A stretch of 64,000 nucleotides of DNA from assembly GCA_016906335.1 (NCBI GenBank), contig JADEYG010000015.1, forward strand, positions 1,128,501 to 1,192,500, in the 5' to 3' direction. Positions 32,956 through 43,170 of this stretch are shown here, piece by piece (positions within the stretch are counted from its first letter, which is position 1; the number at the start of each line of letters is the position of its first letter). The stretch is from Novakomyces olei (lineage: Eukaryota; Ascomycota; Novakomycetes; Novakomycetales; Novakomycetaceae). The notes beneath the pieces were generated by a model. That model saw nothing but the letters and a program-made list of their open reading frames with translations, was not told where the DNA came from and made no database searches. The translations under genes and the position numbers were made by a program.

Positions 32956-33517
32956 ATGGAGAGCATTGGCGAACAGAGCACACTGCAGCAGCAGATCGAA
33001 GCCTATGATTTCGAGGCAGACGAGAAATTTCAGGTTTGCATAATGCAAGAGCGTACATCCTGGGCGGCTAACACATTAAGGCCGGAATTGCCAGTATTTT
33101 GCAGGGTCAGAATGACGCGGATACCGAACGCGTGATTAAACGGGCAAAACTGTTTTATTACAAAAAGTACGGTTTTGTGGTGGCAAAGCTTAACTGGATA
33201 TAGCAACGTACTTCCAACTCAAAATGCGGAAAATCCTGGGCCTAACGGTGCTGAAAATGAACCGAATCAAAGCTTTACAGGCAGACCATTAGGTTTGTTA
33301 GTGGATGCAGAGGCTCCACAGGCCGCGTCATTCCAAGAAATAGTGGAGCTGATTGCCGCTGGAAAGCCAGTGCCAGGTACAATAAAGCCTTCAATGCTAA
33401 ATGGTCGCTTGCTCTTTACTAACAATAGGAATTCGGCATGTTCCTGATACACTGAATGAAAGTGAGCCTTCAGAGTCACATCAGCCGCCTTTAAGAAAGC
33501 CATGGCTTGATCGGTGA
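32956..33517 (+). CDS. PEX39-like peroxin (KPWE-type protein), 141 aa
   Basis: Four exons: 32956-33033, 33081-33166, 33204-33376 and 33429-33517 (426 nt). Pex39 (yeast Yjr012c, human C6ORF226) is described as an aid to Pex7-dependent import of PTS2 cargo. Exons 1-2 give the fungal N-terminal segment (FEADEKFQ|AGIASILQGQ, RVIKRAKLFYYKN). Exon 3 supplies FQEIVELIAAGKPVPG and exon 4 completes it with IRHVPDTLN, giving the family's F-x-E-x-x-x-LI-x-x-G-x-PIPGI-x-x-VP pattern. The end is LRKPWLDR, close to the KPWE box but with L in place of E. Intron 1 has an unusual donor, GTTTGC. Introns are 47, 37 and 52 nt. The largest single open frame covers only exon 3. Confidence 0.72.
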
Positions 33518-33783
33518 TCGTCAGATTATGGGCAATACCGGTCTATATTGTTGGAATTAATTGAAATATTCAGGAGAATGAATCTTCAGGATTGACATGC
33601 CGCAGCACAATGTCAAACACTTCAATGCTGGGTGGCAGCTCCTTTTTGGTTTCCAGCAAAAAGTAGAAGGCGCTTCATATTTTTTGATCATGTTCGACGT
33701 GGCATATCGGAAGCATTGCATGTATACTCATTGTTTGGTTTTAATTGATTAATCAATTCTATTTATTTTATAAGTATTGAGTT

Positions 33784-34977
33784 TCAGTCTTCGTCGGACA
33801 TGAGCTCGGCGAGCTCAGCTTCTTCTGCAGCGGTTAGTTGAGCTGCCCCAGTGGTCTCGCTTTTTTCTTTTAAACTTTGCAAATTTGTCGCAAGATCGGG
33901 ATATTCTGCCATTTCTTTCGCTTGCAATGGCCAAAAGCGAACGGTCGCATCTAGCGAAGTGGATATCAATTCGTCTCCATATATTTCAAGGGATGTGACA
34001 TCATCAAAATGGCCGTCAAATGTCCGTATCAATTTGCCAGTTGCAATATTCCAAACGCGGATACGCTCATCACGGCAGGCAGTAATACATTTGTCTGAAT
34101 AAATTACACAATCACGAACATAATCAGGATGCTTTAATACTGTATCTGTCTTCCCCGTCTCCAGATCGAGCCGCATTACGCACCCATCTGCCGAGGCAGT
34201 CCAAATTTGGCCGTTGGTATAGCGCAAGCGGTACACGTTTGATTCGTGTATACGTATATCCCGAGTGCATTGTCCAGTTGTACGTGAAACTTGCCATTGT
34301 TTGATAAAGGATTCACTGCCCGCAGAGAACAGAGATAAATCGTCCCTTTGAACAGCCGCAAAATCCTCTATACCACGAGTGTGGCCCTTGAGCACATAAG
34401 CACTCGTATTTTGTAAGATTTGGTAATGTGAGCCTCCAGTTGAAGCCAAACCGGCAGAACCATCCTGGCTCTTACCCCCAATTTGGGACTGTAAGATATC
34501 CTTCAAGTCCCACGCTCGTATAGAGGCATCTGATGATCCGGAGAAAAGCAATTGCAAAGAAGGCACATGCACTAGAGCTTTAATAAAATCAGTGTGGCCC
34601 GAAAACACGGCAATTTCTGCGCCTGTCGAGAAGTCCCATAAGCGTACTGTTTTGTCCCAAGATCCCGAGCAAACAAAATCCGCTCCAGAAACAGTAGCAA
34701 TACAAAGAGATGAGACGGGTGCACGATGGCCGCGTAAGACGCGTACTGTTTTACGCGTTTTCAAGTTTAAAATTCGAATTGACGACGCGGATTCTCCAAT
34801 TACGAGATAGTCCTTATGCGGTACACTGCATATGATTTTACTAGGCAGCGCGATAGGCGAGCCATTGGTATTGACCCGTTTTTCTGCTCGGCTGATGTGT
34901 CAGAAAAGTGGCATAAAAGTCAAGTACCGTTGCGCATCCGCTAAGCTGGCGTCCGTTTGAAAGTATGCGTCTGCCAT
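33784..34977 (-). CDS. WD40-repeat protein, 385 aa, function unassigned
   Basis: Exon 1 is 34977-34928 and exon 2 is 34891-33784 (1158 nt), with a 36-nt intron whose acceptor follows CTGACACATCAG. The protein starts MADAYFQTDASLADAQRRAE and then forms a single seven-bladed propeller. Clear blades end in KTVRLWD, SIRAWDLKD, FIKQWQV, RIRVWNI and TVRFWPL, with GH dipeptides at RVLRGHRAPVS, VFSGHTDFIK, VLKGHTRGI and TFDGHFDDV. The tail is acidic (AAEEAELAELMSDED). No extra domain (F-box, LisH) is visible. It resembles a class of short fungal WD proteins, but I cannot assign a partner. The ATG in exon 1 is preferred because the uninterrupted frame alone starts inside blade 1. Confidence 0.8.
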
Positions 34978-36523
34978 GATAATACTGTAATAATAACGAA
35001 AAAAAGAAGAATGGTTAGAATTACATTTGACGGTAATATTTCAAATAAATAAATTGATTTAAGGAAAATTGGGCAACGTGCTTATCGATAAGTCAACCTT
35101 CCTTTCGCGCTATCATTGCTTGAAACGAAGAGTGAAGAGGCGTATGCAGATGCAAAGGAGATAAATACGTACAAAAATTTACCACTGATACTTTTATACT
35201 TTAGGCGTCTCCAAAATCAGTAAGACTTATCAACAAGACAGGAACGATGGAGGAAGCGTGGACGAAAATTGCGAATAAACTCACAAATGGTAAGGGCTTT
35301 TGGGTTAGCGGAGTAGCTGCTCACCATTTTAATTAAAACAAATTCGAACTAGACATATTACACTTTTATAATTGTAGTCTTGGTTATCAATTAAGAAGGG
35401 TTCGTACCAATATTGGCTACGAGAACAATTGTACCGTTTGAATTTTCGTTACCATCGAGGTCTTATATTCACCCTAGTTTGATTTGATTTCGAAAGCTAT
35501 TTGGTCGGCAGGTGTTCAAAAATTCAAAACTTTTGTTAAATAAGAGATAGGCTGGACTTCGACGGGCGCAATCTTCAACCAATGTTTAGCATCTCCTCGG
35601 CGCAAGCGACACTAAAACATTCTACTCATTGCGCGAGACGAAACTAAAACTGTATCATTACAGGAAGACGCTCTACAGAATTTGAAAACGTGCTTTTATC
35701 GCGAATTGTATCAATTAGCAGTACAATCGGGATCGGCTCTAATAATAAAATTTAAAATCTAGCCCAGAGGTGCGTTTGAATGAGAAAATAAGGATAGAAT
35801 TAGCCGTACAGGCAGCAAACCGTTTATTCGGTTACGACAAAAAAAAAACTACGTCACATGAAATTTCTTCGCGTAGTGTAAGAAAAACTGCGCTTAGAAT
35901 AATTCTTAACAATAAAAACAAACCGCCATTCGGAGCAATCTATTCGTGAATATGGTATTCCTGTCAAATGCACGTGTTCCGATGGTCCGCAAGCAGAAAT
36001 GTGGGGAATTAATTAGCTATAAATTGTGGAATAGCCGATAATATTATGTGCATTATGTGCAGTTAAATTTCGGTGAGCGTAATAGGTGAGCGTAATAAAT
36101 GCACGTAATCCGTCCACGTCGCCCAATTATTTCGCACTTTTTACTTGTGGGTGGAAATAACTTCCGTAAAAGGTGCAAAAGCCGGGGAAGAGGAGAAGGC
36201 GCTACAACGCTAAACTCTAAACCGGAAGACCGGAACACGGCAATACTTATGCTCTATAGTGCGCAGGTGTTTTGATCTTTAAAAGTCTTTTGCTATTTAA
36301 CGTTACTTTAACGCATTACTAGCTGCCTGGCCGGAAACATGGTAGTTTAGCTGTTGTGCATAAAAGAAGCTGGTCCACCCGAAACCTGTGCTGTCGGCTC
36401 GCTTTTGCGCGATTACAGTTGTGTAGCATTTTATTCTTGATTTCCTTGTTTGCCCTGGCAAAGTGCATTTTGTGCTACATTTCGCTCAAAAAGAGGAGTC
36501 TGTAAACACTTCAACTTTGCACT
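34978..36523. other. Spacer with an unresolved, possibly spliced gene (about 35247-35948, plus strand)
   Basis: Several pieces look coding. An ATG at 35247 opens MEEAWTKIANKLTN and ends at a GTAAGG donor (35290). An acceptor after TCAATTAAG (35395) continues in frame as EGFVPILATRTIVPFEFSLP-SRSYIHPS. Beyond an acceptor at 35663 comes EDALQNLKTCFYRELYQLA, which can splice across a GTACAA...CCAGAG intron to VRLNEKIRIELAVQAANRLF-GYDKKK, ending at a stop near 35948. I recognise no family and could not close all phases. A short open piece at about 35950-36016 may be a further exon. Some frames could be chance. Confidence 0.25.
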
Positions 36524-38815
36524 ATGACTTTTGCGTACCAAAACACGTTGAAAAAGCTTCCAATCCCGGAGCTGGACGAAACCTGCCGAAATTATTTGGC
36601 GTCCTTGAAACCTCTGCAGACGGAAAGGCAGCATGCAGCAACACAAGCGGCGGTACAAGATTTTCTCGAAACAGACGGACCGAGACTGCAAGCACGGTTA
36701 CGCGAGTATGCTCAGGACAAATCGAGCTATATAGAACAGTTTTGGTTTGATTCTTATTTGAACTATGACAGCTCTGTCGTGCTGAACCTTAATCCGTTTT
36801 TCCTCCTTGAAGACGACCCTACTCCGAGCAGAAACGATCAATTGCTGCGGGCAGCTTCACTGACATATTCGTCGCTTTGCTTTGTAAGGGCAGTAAGACG
36901 GGAAGAATTGCCGCCCGACAAGATAAGGGGCACTCCGCTCTGCATGTACCAATACTCGCGTATGTTTGGAACTGCACGGATCCCTACAGAACAAGGCTGC
37001 GTGATGCAGACGTCGGCAACGTCTCGCAGTATCGTTGTTTCCTGCCATGATCATTTATACTGGTTCGATGTGCTTGACGCAGAGTCAAATATCATTGTTA
37101 CAGAGAAGGATTTAATGGAGAATTTTCGAGCCATCAAGGCAGATGCGGCAGCTTCACACAGCACAGAATCCTCACGGCAAGCAATTGGAATCTTGAGCTC
37201 GGAGAACCGTAAAGTCTGGGCCCGACTACGGCACCAGATGAAACATGAAGATGGACAAAACTGGGAGAATTTACAGATAATTGACTCTGCGCTTTTCATA
37301 GTATGCTTGGACAACTACGCACCGCGGTCTGTGTCGGAAGCATGTAGCAATATGCTCTGTGGTACTTATGACGTTGTGAATGGAGTTCAATGTGGAACAT
37401 GTATGAACCGGTGGTACGACAAACTGCAGCTGATCGTATGTGAAAACGGATCGGCTGGCGTCAATTTCGAGCACACCGGTATTGACGGTCACACGGTCCT
37501 CCGGTTCGTCAGTGATATCTTTACCGACACAATTTTGCGCTTTGCACGGAGCATTACGCACGCGGCCAGTTCCATTTGGCTGAGTGAGACTCCTGATCCC
37601 AACAAACTGCCAGAGTCCTCTCTGCAGGGAGCAGTTTTGTCCCCACTCAAACTGGAATGGCGCTTGTCACCGCAGCTGTCCCGGGCAATACGGTTTGCTG
37701 AAACTCACTTGTCTGATCTAATCCTGCAAAGCGAAATGCAAGTGTTGGAGTACGATACGTACGGGAAGTCCTTTATCACAAGTGCAGGATTTTCTCCCGA
37801 TGCCTTTGTGCAAATGGCTTTCCAAGCAGCTTATTATTCGCTTTATGGAAGCGTTGAATGTGCTTATGAGCCGGCAATGACAAAGACCTTTTTGCACGGC
37901 CGAACAGAAGCAATTCGTCCCGTGACACCAGAGAGTGTAAATTTTGTGCAACAGTTTTGCGATGACGTCAGCGCCAAAATAAAGATTAGTGCTCTTCGCA
38001 AAGCGTGTGCTCGTCACACTGCCCTGACAAAGCAGTGTGCCAGTGGCCGTGGCCAAGATCGGCACCTGTATGCTCTATACTGCCTTTGGCAGAGGGGACT
38101 GGACGACCCATCGCTGCCCCCGACAGAAGATCACTCAAACGACTCTTCGCCCATTGACTCTGAGCAGCAGAGACGGCTGCCCACTATTTTTGCCGATGCT
38201 GGATGGGGCGTTTTGAATAATGCCATTATCTGTACGAGCAACTGCGGAAATCCGGCGCTTCGGTTGTTTGGGTTCGGACCCACATCGGCGGATGGGTTTG
38301 GACTGGGCTATATAATAAAGGACAACAGTATCTCTATATGTGCTTCCTCAAAGCACAGGCAGACTCTGCGTTTATTGCAAACTCTTTCCGCCTACTTGCA
38401 CCAGATCCGGTCACTACTGCGACAGGATATGCCCGCCACTCGCAGAAGGTCTTCCGTAACAAATGGCCGTGTTAATGGCGATGGCCGTGCTTTCAATCCC
38501 TCACTGGTTAACAAGGGAATTGAAGACAAGAAGGGCCGTGCGCCTCCAGGCATTCCCGTCCTACCGGCTACTCCGACGGGGAACCGTCAAGTGGACGAGG
38601 ACGATTCCAACGATTATGGACTCGACGGGTACAATTACTTTGACATGGGCGCTGTTCCGGACTCGAGACAACCGAGCCGACAACCTAGTCGACAGCTTAG
38701 CCGGCAACCCAGCCGGCAGCCGAGTCGGCAACCGAGCCGTACAAACTCTTCTTCCGACTTGCAGCAGCTGGCAGCGTCTCATACCCTGGCAGCCAAACCA
38801 AAAGTCTGGGCATAG
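36524..38815 (+). CDS. Carnitine O-acetyltransferase, Yat2-like cytosolic type, 763 aa, with SRQP repeats
   Basis: A single exon. The enzyme exchanges acetyl between CoA and carnitine, moving acetyl units between compartments. It has no mitochondrial presequence or C-terminal PTS1 (ends KVWA), which suggests a cytosolic form. The start KLPIPELDETCRNYLASLKP and the DSYLNYDSSVVLNLNPFFLL motif are family marks. GTPLCMYQYSRMFGTARIPT follows. The catalytic region contains CGTCMNRWYDKLQLIVCENG and AGVNFEHTGIDGHTVLRF, where the H of FEHTG is the expected base. STS-type carnitine-binding residues lie later (TKTFLHGRTEAIRP). After about residue 640 a low-complexity tail holds GLDGYNYFDMG, also seen in Yat2-like relatives, and about six SRQP units. 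Upstream ATG choice agrees with the family start. Confidence 0.92.
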   Translation: MTFAYQNTLKKLPIPELDETCRNYLASLKPLQTERQHAATQAAVQDFLETDGPRLQARLREYAQDKSSYIEQFWFDSYLNYDSSVVLNLNPFFLLEDDPTPSRNDQLLRAASLTYSSLCFVRAVRREELPPDKIRGTPLCMYQYSRMFGTARIPTEQGCVMQTSATSRSIVVSCHDHLYWFDVLDAESNIIVTEKDLMENFRAIKADAAASHSTESSRQAIGILSSENRKVWARLRHQMKHEDGQNWENLQIIDSALFIVCLDNYAPRSVSEACSNMLCGTYDVVNGVQCGTCMNRWYDKLQLIVCENGSAGVNFEHTGIDGHTVLRFVSDIFTDTILRFARSITHAASSIWLSETPDPNKLPESSLQGAVLSPLKLEWRLSPQLSRAIRFAETHLSDLILQSEMQVLEYDTYGKSFITSAGFSPDAFVQMAFQAAYYSLYGSVECAYEPAMTKTFLHGRTEAIRPVTPESVNFVQQFCDDVSAKIKISALRKACARHTALTKQCASGRGQDRHLYALYCLWQRGLDDPSLPPTEDHSNDSSPIDSEQQRRLPTIFADAGWGVLNNAIICTSNCGNPALRLFGFGPTSADGFGLGYIIKDNSISICASSKHRQTLRLLQTLSAYLHQIRSLLRQDMPATRRRSSVTNGRVNGDGRAFNPSLVNKGIEDKKGRAPPGIPVLPATPTGNRQVDEDDSNDYGLDGYNYFDMGAVPDSRQPSRQPSRQLSRQPSRQPSRQPSRTNSSSDLQQLAASHTLAAKPKVWA
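38671..38745 (+). repeat. In-frame SRQP coding repeat at the carnitine acetyltransferase C-terminus
   Basis: About six copies of a 12-nt unit (CCGAGCCGACAA and variants) encode SRQP/SRQL tetrapeptides. Third-position differences between copies suggest the array is not recent. Confidence 0.85.
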
Positions 38816-39337
38816 AGATGACTTTGGAGTGAATAATTTTATCTACCTACACACGAGCATATCTTTGCGATTATTTGGAAGCTCGGCATGACAAGAAGTG
38901 TGCTATGCATGCTATGCACTATGACAAAAATGAAGGCGATTTTATTTTATTTTGTTTTATTTTATTTTATTTTTGTTTTAATTCTTTTTTGGGCCCGTTC
39001 AATGCATCGAGTTTTGCAGGATACCTCTCTGTGATTACGTTTGCTTCGCTTTGGCAGCTTTATTTTATAACTATGCAATATGTACTAAATTCCAAGGTCG
39101 TAGACGTGTAAGAGTCCAAGATCGCAATAGCATTACTTTTCTTGTTTTCATTATACATACAATTTTAGACTAAACCAGAGATAAATCTCGCAGTCAATAT
39201 ATATATGTCAATAATAGTATTATTTATTATTCGTAGTATAAATTATACTGTGGAAAATCGAGTATAATATGGAACCATTGTAAGCGTGAAAATTGTCGAG
39301 CTTACCAATCACTCACCACGATTCTGAGTATAGCAAA

Positions 39338-39399
39338 GGCGGGAAAAGTAGAGTGTAAAGCTTTCCAGGCCGAATACTCTACACTATACTTTTCCCGCC
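39338..39399. repeat. Inverted repeat, 20-bp arms, 22-bp loop
   Basis: The left arm is GGCGGGAAAAGTAGAGTGTA (39338-39357). The right arm (39380-39399) is its reverse complement with one mismatch. Each arm carries TTTCCCGCC on one strand, the textbook E2F-type site; fungal MBF/SBF sites are related but not the same. It may form a cruciform or hold paired factor sites. Confidence 0.85.
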
Positions 39400-39915
39400 A
39401 TTGTCCTAGACTTCTGCCGGCCATCATCTTTCACCCTGCCGCCGCTCAGCTTTTCTGCTGAATTACGGCGCGAGTTTGGGGTTCACGAGCCGTTATGTGC
39501 AGAGAATAAGGCTTGAAATCGACGGGCCGGTTCAGCTTAAAACCATTGCAGGTGACACGAGGATGAACTGTGATGACCTAGTCTGAATACATTGAGAATA
39601 AAACTACGATTCGTTACAAGGCAGTTCCCTCGAGCATTGGCTTTGTATATTTATATATATATATATATATTTTATTGTAGGACGCTAACTACATGTAGAC
39701 AGGAAAAAGCCGTTGCATAATCGCTCCAAGCAAGGCAGTATTTCCCATTCAATTAGTCTACAAGACCGTATAGAGACCGCGGCGTAAACGCCTTCAACTT
39801 TAGTGCCCAAAGGCGCAGTTGTGGCCCACAATAATCAGCCTTGATGTAATGAGTTGAGCTGCAAAGAGCCGTGGCACAAATATTTATATTCCCAGCCAAC
39901 CCAAGCAATCTTCCA

Positions 39916-39975
39916 GTTTACCAGCTATAAGCAGTTTACCAGCTATAAGCATTACCAGCTATAAGCATTACCAGC
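39916..39975. repeat. Tandem repeat of TTACCAGCTATAAGCA (about four copies)
   Basis: Copies of a 14-16 bp unit, AGCTATAAGCA(G)TTACC, sit about 415 bp upstream of the NDUFS1 start. The last copy is degenerate (AGCTACACGCATAC). Confidence 0.8.
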
Positions 39976-40388
39976 TACACGCATACTAGTTTACGCTAAA
40001 CTATTATAGTGCTTGTACAATCTAAACTTGGTCTATCTGTTCCTGGTGCACGGCCAATCATATTCGTATTATTATTTATTGTAGAGCTCAAGTTAACAAA
40101 AGCAAACCTTCCCGGCTCTGCTCGACCCTCGCCTGCACAGCTGCCGTGGTAAACGTGTGCTTACGGCCGGAAAATAATCGCCGGTAGCGTTCAGGCAACG
40201 TATCAAGGAACCGGCAGTGACGCCTATCCGTCTCGGGCTGCGTAACCCCTCGCCCGTTTGATTGTAGGAACCGGCATTTCATATTGATCCCTTCTGCCTC
40301 GCTTGCCAGTCCTTCCTTGCCCCGACTAACAGCTCTACAGAAACCCCAAAGAAGAGTCTAGAACAGACTAGAACAGACTAGAACAGCT

Positions 40389-42593
40389 ATGCTTGCAGCA
40401 GTGCGACGGAGCGCTGGCCAAGCGCGTTTACGCAGTACGCTGGCTAAAAGCAGCCGGGCCTTTTCGGCGAGTGCGCTACGATCTGCTCCGGAGATCACGC
40501 TTACAATAGACGGCAAAGAAGTGACAGTGGAACAAGGATCAGCACTGATTCAGGCGTGTGAGAAGGCCGGTGTGCATATCCCACGGTACTGCTACCATGA
40601 AAAGCTGCAAATTGCCGGTAATTGCCGTATGTGCCTTGTGGAGATGGAACGGGCACCGAAACCTGTGGCCTCGTGCTCAATGCCGGCTATGCCCGGCATG
40701 AAGATCCATACAAACTCGCCTCTTGTGCACAAGGCTCGGGAAGGTGTAACGGAAATGCTTCTGCAGAACCATCCGCTGGACTGCCCTGTGTGTGACCAGG
40801 GCGGTGAGTGTGACTTGCAGGACCAGAGCATGCGCTACGGCCGTGACAGGGGCAGGTACCATGAGCTTACGGGCAAAAGGGCCGTTGAGGACAAGAACAT
40901 TGGCCCTCTGATCAAGACTGTAATGACACGGTGCATTCACTGTACCCGATGTGTTCGCTTTGCCAATGAGGTTGCTGGTGCTCCAGAGCTGGGCACTAGT
41001 GGCCGTGGCAACAATATGCAGATTGGCACTTATATAGAGACGGCACTTAAATCTGAGCTGTCTGGCAACGTAATTGATCTGTGCCCGGTCGGGGCGCTTA
41101 CTTCAAAGCCCTATGCCTTTCGAGCAAGGCCGTGGGAGTTGAAACGGACAGAGTCCATCGACGTCCACGATGCCCTGGGTGCGAATATCCGTGTTGACTC
41201 TAGAGGCATGGAAGTCCTGCGTGTCCTGCCCCGCTTAAACGACGAGATTAACGAAGAGTGGCTGGACGACCGTTCCAGGTTTGCCTGTGATGGCCAAAAC
41301 TTACAGCGGCTGACTACTCCGCTCGTACGTGAGGGCAATGCCTTCCACACGGCAACGTGGGAACAGGCACTCGCAGCTGTAGCCCAAGCTTTCAAGGACA
41401 AGCGTCCACAGGGCGATGAGTTTAAAGTCATTGCTGGACACCTGACGGACGTGGAGACGCTGGTGGCGGCTAAAGACCTGGCCAACAAGCTCAACAGCGA
41501 CAATCTTGCTCTGGACCAGCCCTTGGGAGACCTGCCACCCGTCCACGGAGTCGACATGCGCAGCAATTACCTGCTCAACTCCAAGATTACTGGTGTAGAG
41601 GAGGCCGATTTCATTTTGTTGGTGGGCACTAACCCGAGGCACGAGGCTGCCGTGCTGAACGCACGTATCCGCAAGAGCTGGCTGCACAAGGACAATGTGC
41701 AAATTGCCCTCTGTGGACAAGAGGGCACTCCGCTAACCTATGACTACGAGTACGTGGGAGCGGATGCGGCCAGCCTGAAGAAGGCCTTGAGTGGAGACGT
41801 TGGTAGAAAGCTGGACGCTGCCTCAAAGCCTCTGATTATCGTGGGCTCTGGTGTGGCAGAGCACGCTGACGGCCACAGCTTTTACGAAGTGGTTACAAAC
41901 TTTGTAAGTAAGCATGCTGCCAAGTTTTTGCAGCCAGAATGGACTGGGTACAGTGTCCTGCAGCGGGCAGCTTCCCGGGCGGGTGCCTACGATGTTGGCT
42001 TTGTGCCACCGCGGCCAGAGATGGCCGCTATAAAGCCAAAGATCGTTTGGCTGCTGGGAGCGGATGAAATCAAGCCAAGCGATTTGCCCAAGGATGCCTT
42101 TGTCATCTACCAGGGCCACCATGGAGACATTGGAGCACAGCTGGCAGACGTTGTTCTGCCCGGAGTTACTGCGTACGAGAAGGCAGCCACATACGTTAAT
42201 ACTGAAGGCAGAGCCCAGTCTACGGTGGCCGCTACTAACGCTCCCGGTGTTGCCCGTGAGGACTGGACAATCATCCGTGCAGCGAGTCAGTACCTCGGCC
42301 AGACGCTGCCGTACGATGACGTCTTTCAGCTGCGAGCACGGGTAGCGCAAGTTGCTCCGAGCCTGGTCCGGTACGATGTGGTAGAGCCCTCGTCATTGGC
42401 TTCCGTCGGCGTTAAGCGCATACTCGACTCGGTCAAGGGTTCGGCCAGCAAAAATGTGCCGTTTGAGAACCCGATCAAGGACTTTTACCTGACAAACTCG
42501 ATTGCACGCAACTCACGGACAATGAGCCGCTGCTCTATTCAGTATACAAAGGGCGGTTCCCACGACTTGAAGCCAGAAGTCGCGTACGGTTAG
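40389..42593 (+). CDS. NDUFS1: Complex I 75-kDa subunit (NDUFS1/NUAM), 734 aa
   Basis: A single exon. This subunit carries three Fe-S clusters at the tip of the NADH:ubiquinone oxidoreductase peripheral arm. The first 30 residues are a presequence (MLAAVRRSAGQARLRSTLAK). The 2Fe-2S ferredoxin domain is HIPRYCYHEKLQIAGNCRMC followed by CSMPA. The His-Cys cluster is HPLDCPVCDQGGECDLQDQS, and the N4 cluster is RCIHCTRCVRF with CPVGAL. The molybdopterin-like domain fills the rest, ending KDFYLTNSIARNSRTMSRCS, as in other fungal NUAM. All cluster cysteines are present. Codon use is visibly more GC-rich and biased than in neighbours, as for a highly expressed gene. Its presence excludes lineages that lost complex I (Saccharomycetaceae, Schizosaccharomyces). 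Confidence 0.97.
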   Translation: MLAAVRRSAGQARLRSTLAKSSRAFSASALRSAPEITLTIDGKEVTVEQGSALIQACEKAGVHIPRYCYHEKLQIAGNCRMCLVEMERAPKPVASCSMPAMPGMKIHTNSPLVHKAREGVTEMLLQNHPLDCPVCDQGGECDLQDQSMRYGRDRGRYHELTGKRAVEDKNIGPLIKTVMTRCIHCTRCVRFANEVAGAPELGTSGRGNNMQIGTYIETALKSELSGNVIDLCPVGALTSKPYAFRARPWELKRTESIDVHDALGANIRVDSRGMEVLRVLPRLNDEINEEWLDDRSRFACDGQNLQRLTTPLVREGNAFHTATWEQALAAVAQAFKDKRPQGDEFKVIAGHLTDVETLVAAKDLANKLNSDNLALDQPLGDLPPVHGVDMRSNYLLNSKITGVEEADFILLVGTNPRHEAAVLNARIRKSWLHKDNVQIALCGQEGTPLTYDYEYVGADAASLKKALSGDVGRKLDAASKPLIIVGSGVAEHADGHSFYEVVTNFVSKHAAKFLQPEWTGYSVLQRAASRAGAYDVGFVPPRPEMAAIKPKIVWLLGADEIKPSDLPKDAFVIYQGHHGDIGAQLADVVLPGVTAYEKAATYVNTEGRAQSTVAATNAPGVAREDWTIIRAASQYLGQTLPYDDVFQLRARVAQVAPSLVRYDVVEPSSLASVGVKRILDSVKGSASKNVPFENPIKDFYLTNSIARNSRTMSRCSIQYTKGGSHDLKPEVAYG

Positions 42594-42659
42594 TCGCATA
42601 GTCGTAATGAGTCTGTAATAAACTTGGATATATCAATTACGAGATGAATGGAAACCGGA

Positions 42660-43133
42660 ATAGAAAGCAGAGTAGGGTACTGGTAAATAGTGGGCAAGTA
42701 CCGAAGCAGCAAATAGTCCAGCAGCGTATAGTAGGCGGCTAATAATAAAGGAGGCTAATAAGGCGGCAAATAGTAAAGCGGCGAATAAGGCGGCAAATAT
42801 AGTCGGCACAAGACAGAAAAGCACTCGAGCGAGTTGGAAACAGGGTAGGTTATTTTTATCTACTTTTTGCCGTATTTGGTAATATTATAACATACGACGA
42901 GAAAAGCACACGGTTGATGGTAATATTACAGTTTTGATGGGTATAATATTACAGTTGATGTGTATAGTATTACAGTATTACAGTTGATGGTAATATTACG
43001 ATGTGTATAATATTACAGTTATATGTGTATACTATTACAGTTGATGTGTAAAAAATTACAATTGATGATAATACTACAGTAATATGTGTATAATATTGGT
43101 AATATTACAGTTGATGGTATAACATTACAGTAA
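42660..43133. repeat. Degenerate repeats: GGCGGCAAATA-type then AATATTACAGTTGATG-type
   Basis: Downstream of NDUFS1, 42700-42800 has imperfect units of GGCGGCTAATAA/GGCGGCAAATAG. From about 42884 to 43133, some ten imperfect copies of an (AATATTACAGTTGATGTGTAT) unit follow, up to the LRR gene. Both decay gradually and hold no gene. Confidence 0.8.
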
Positions 43134-43170
43134 TATGTGGTGCGTATAGTACACGCACGTCCACGCACAT

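Larger units (their letters stand above)
38816..40388. other. 1.57-kb intergenic region with hairpin and small repeats
   Basis: No gene is supported. It contains a TTTTATTTTATTTTG-rich block (about 38938-38985), a 20-bp near-perfect inverted repeat (39338-39399), a TA run (39648-39670), four copies of a TTACCAGCTATAAGCA unit (39916-39975), and three copies of GACTAGAACA right before the NDUFS1 start (40358-40386). A minus frame at 40282-40088 has no family pattern. Confidence 0.6.

Noticed and set aside
40088-40282. Minus-strand frame upstream of NDUFS1
   Set aside because: No recognisable pattern, no splice partner, lies in the NDUFS1 promoter.
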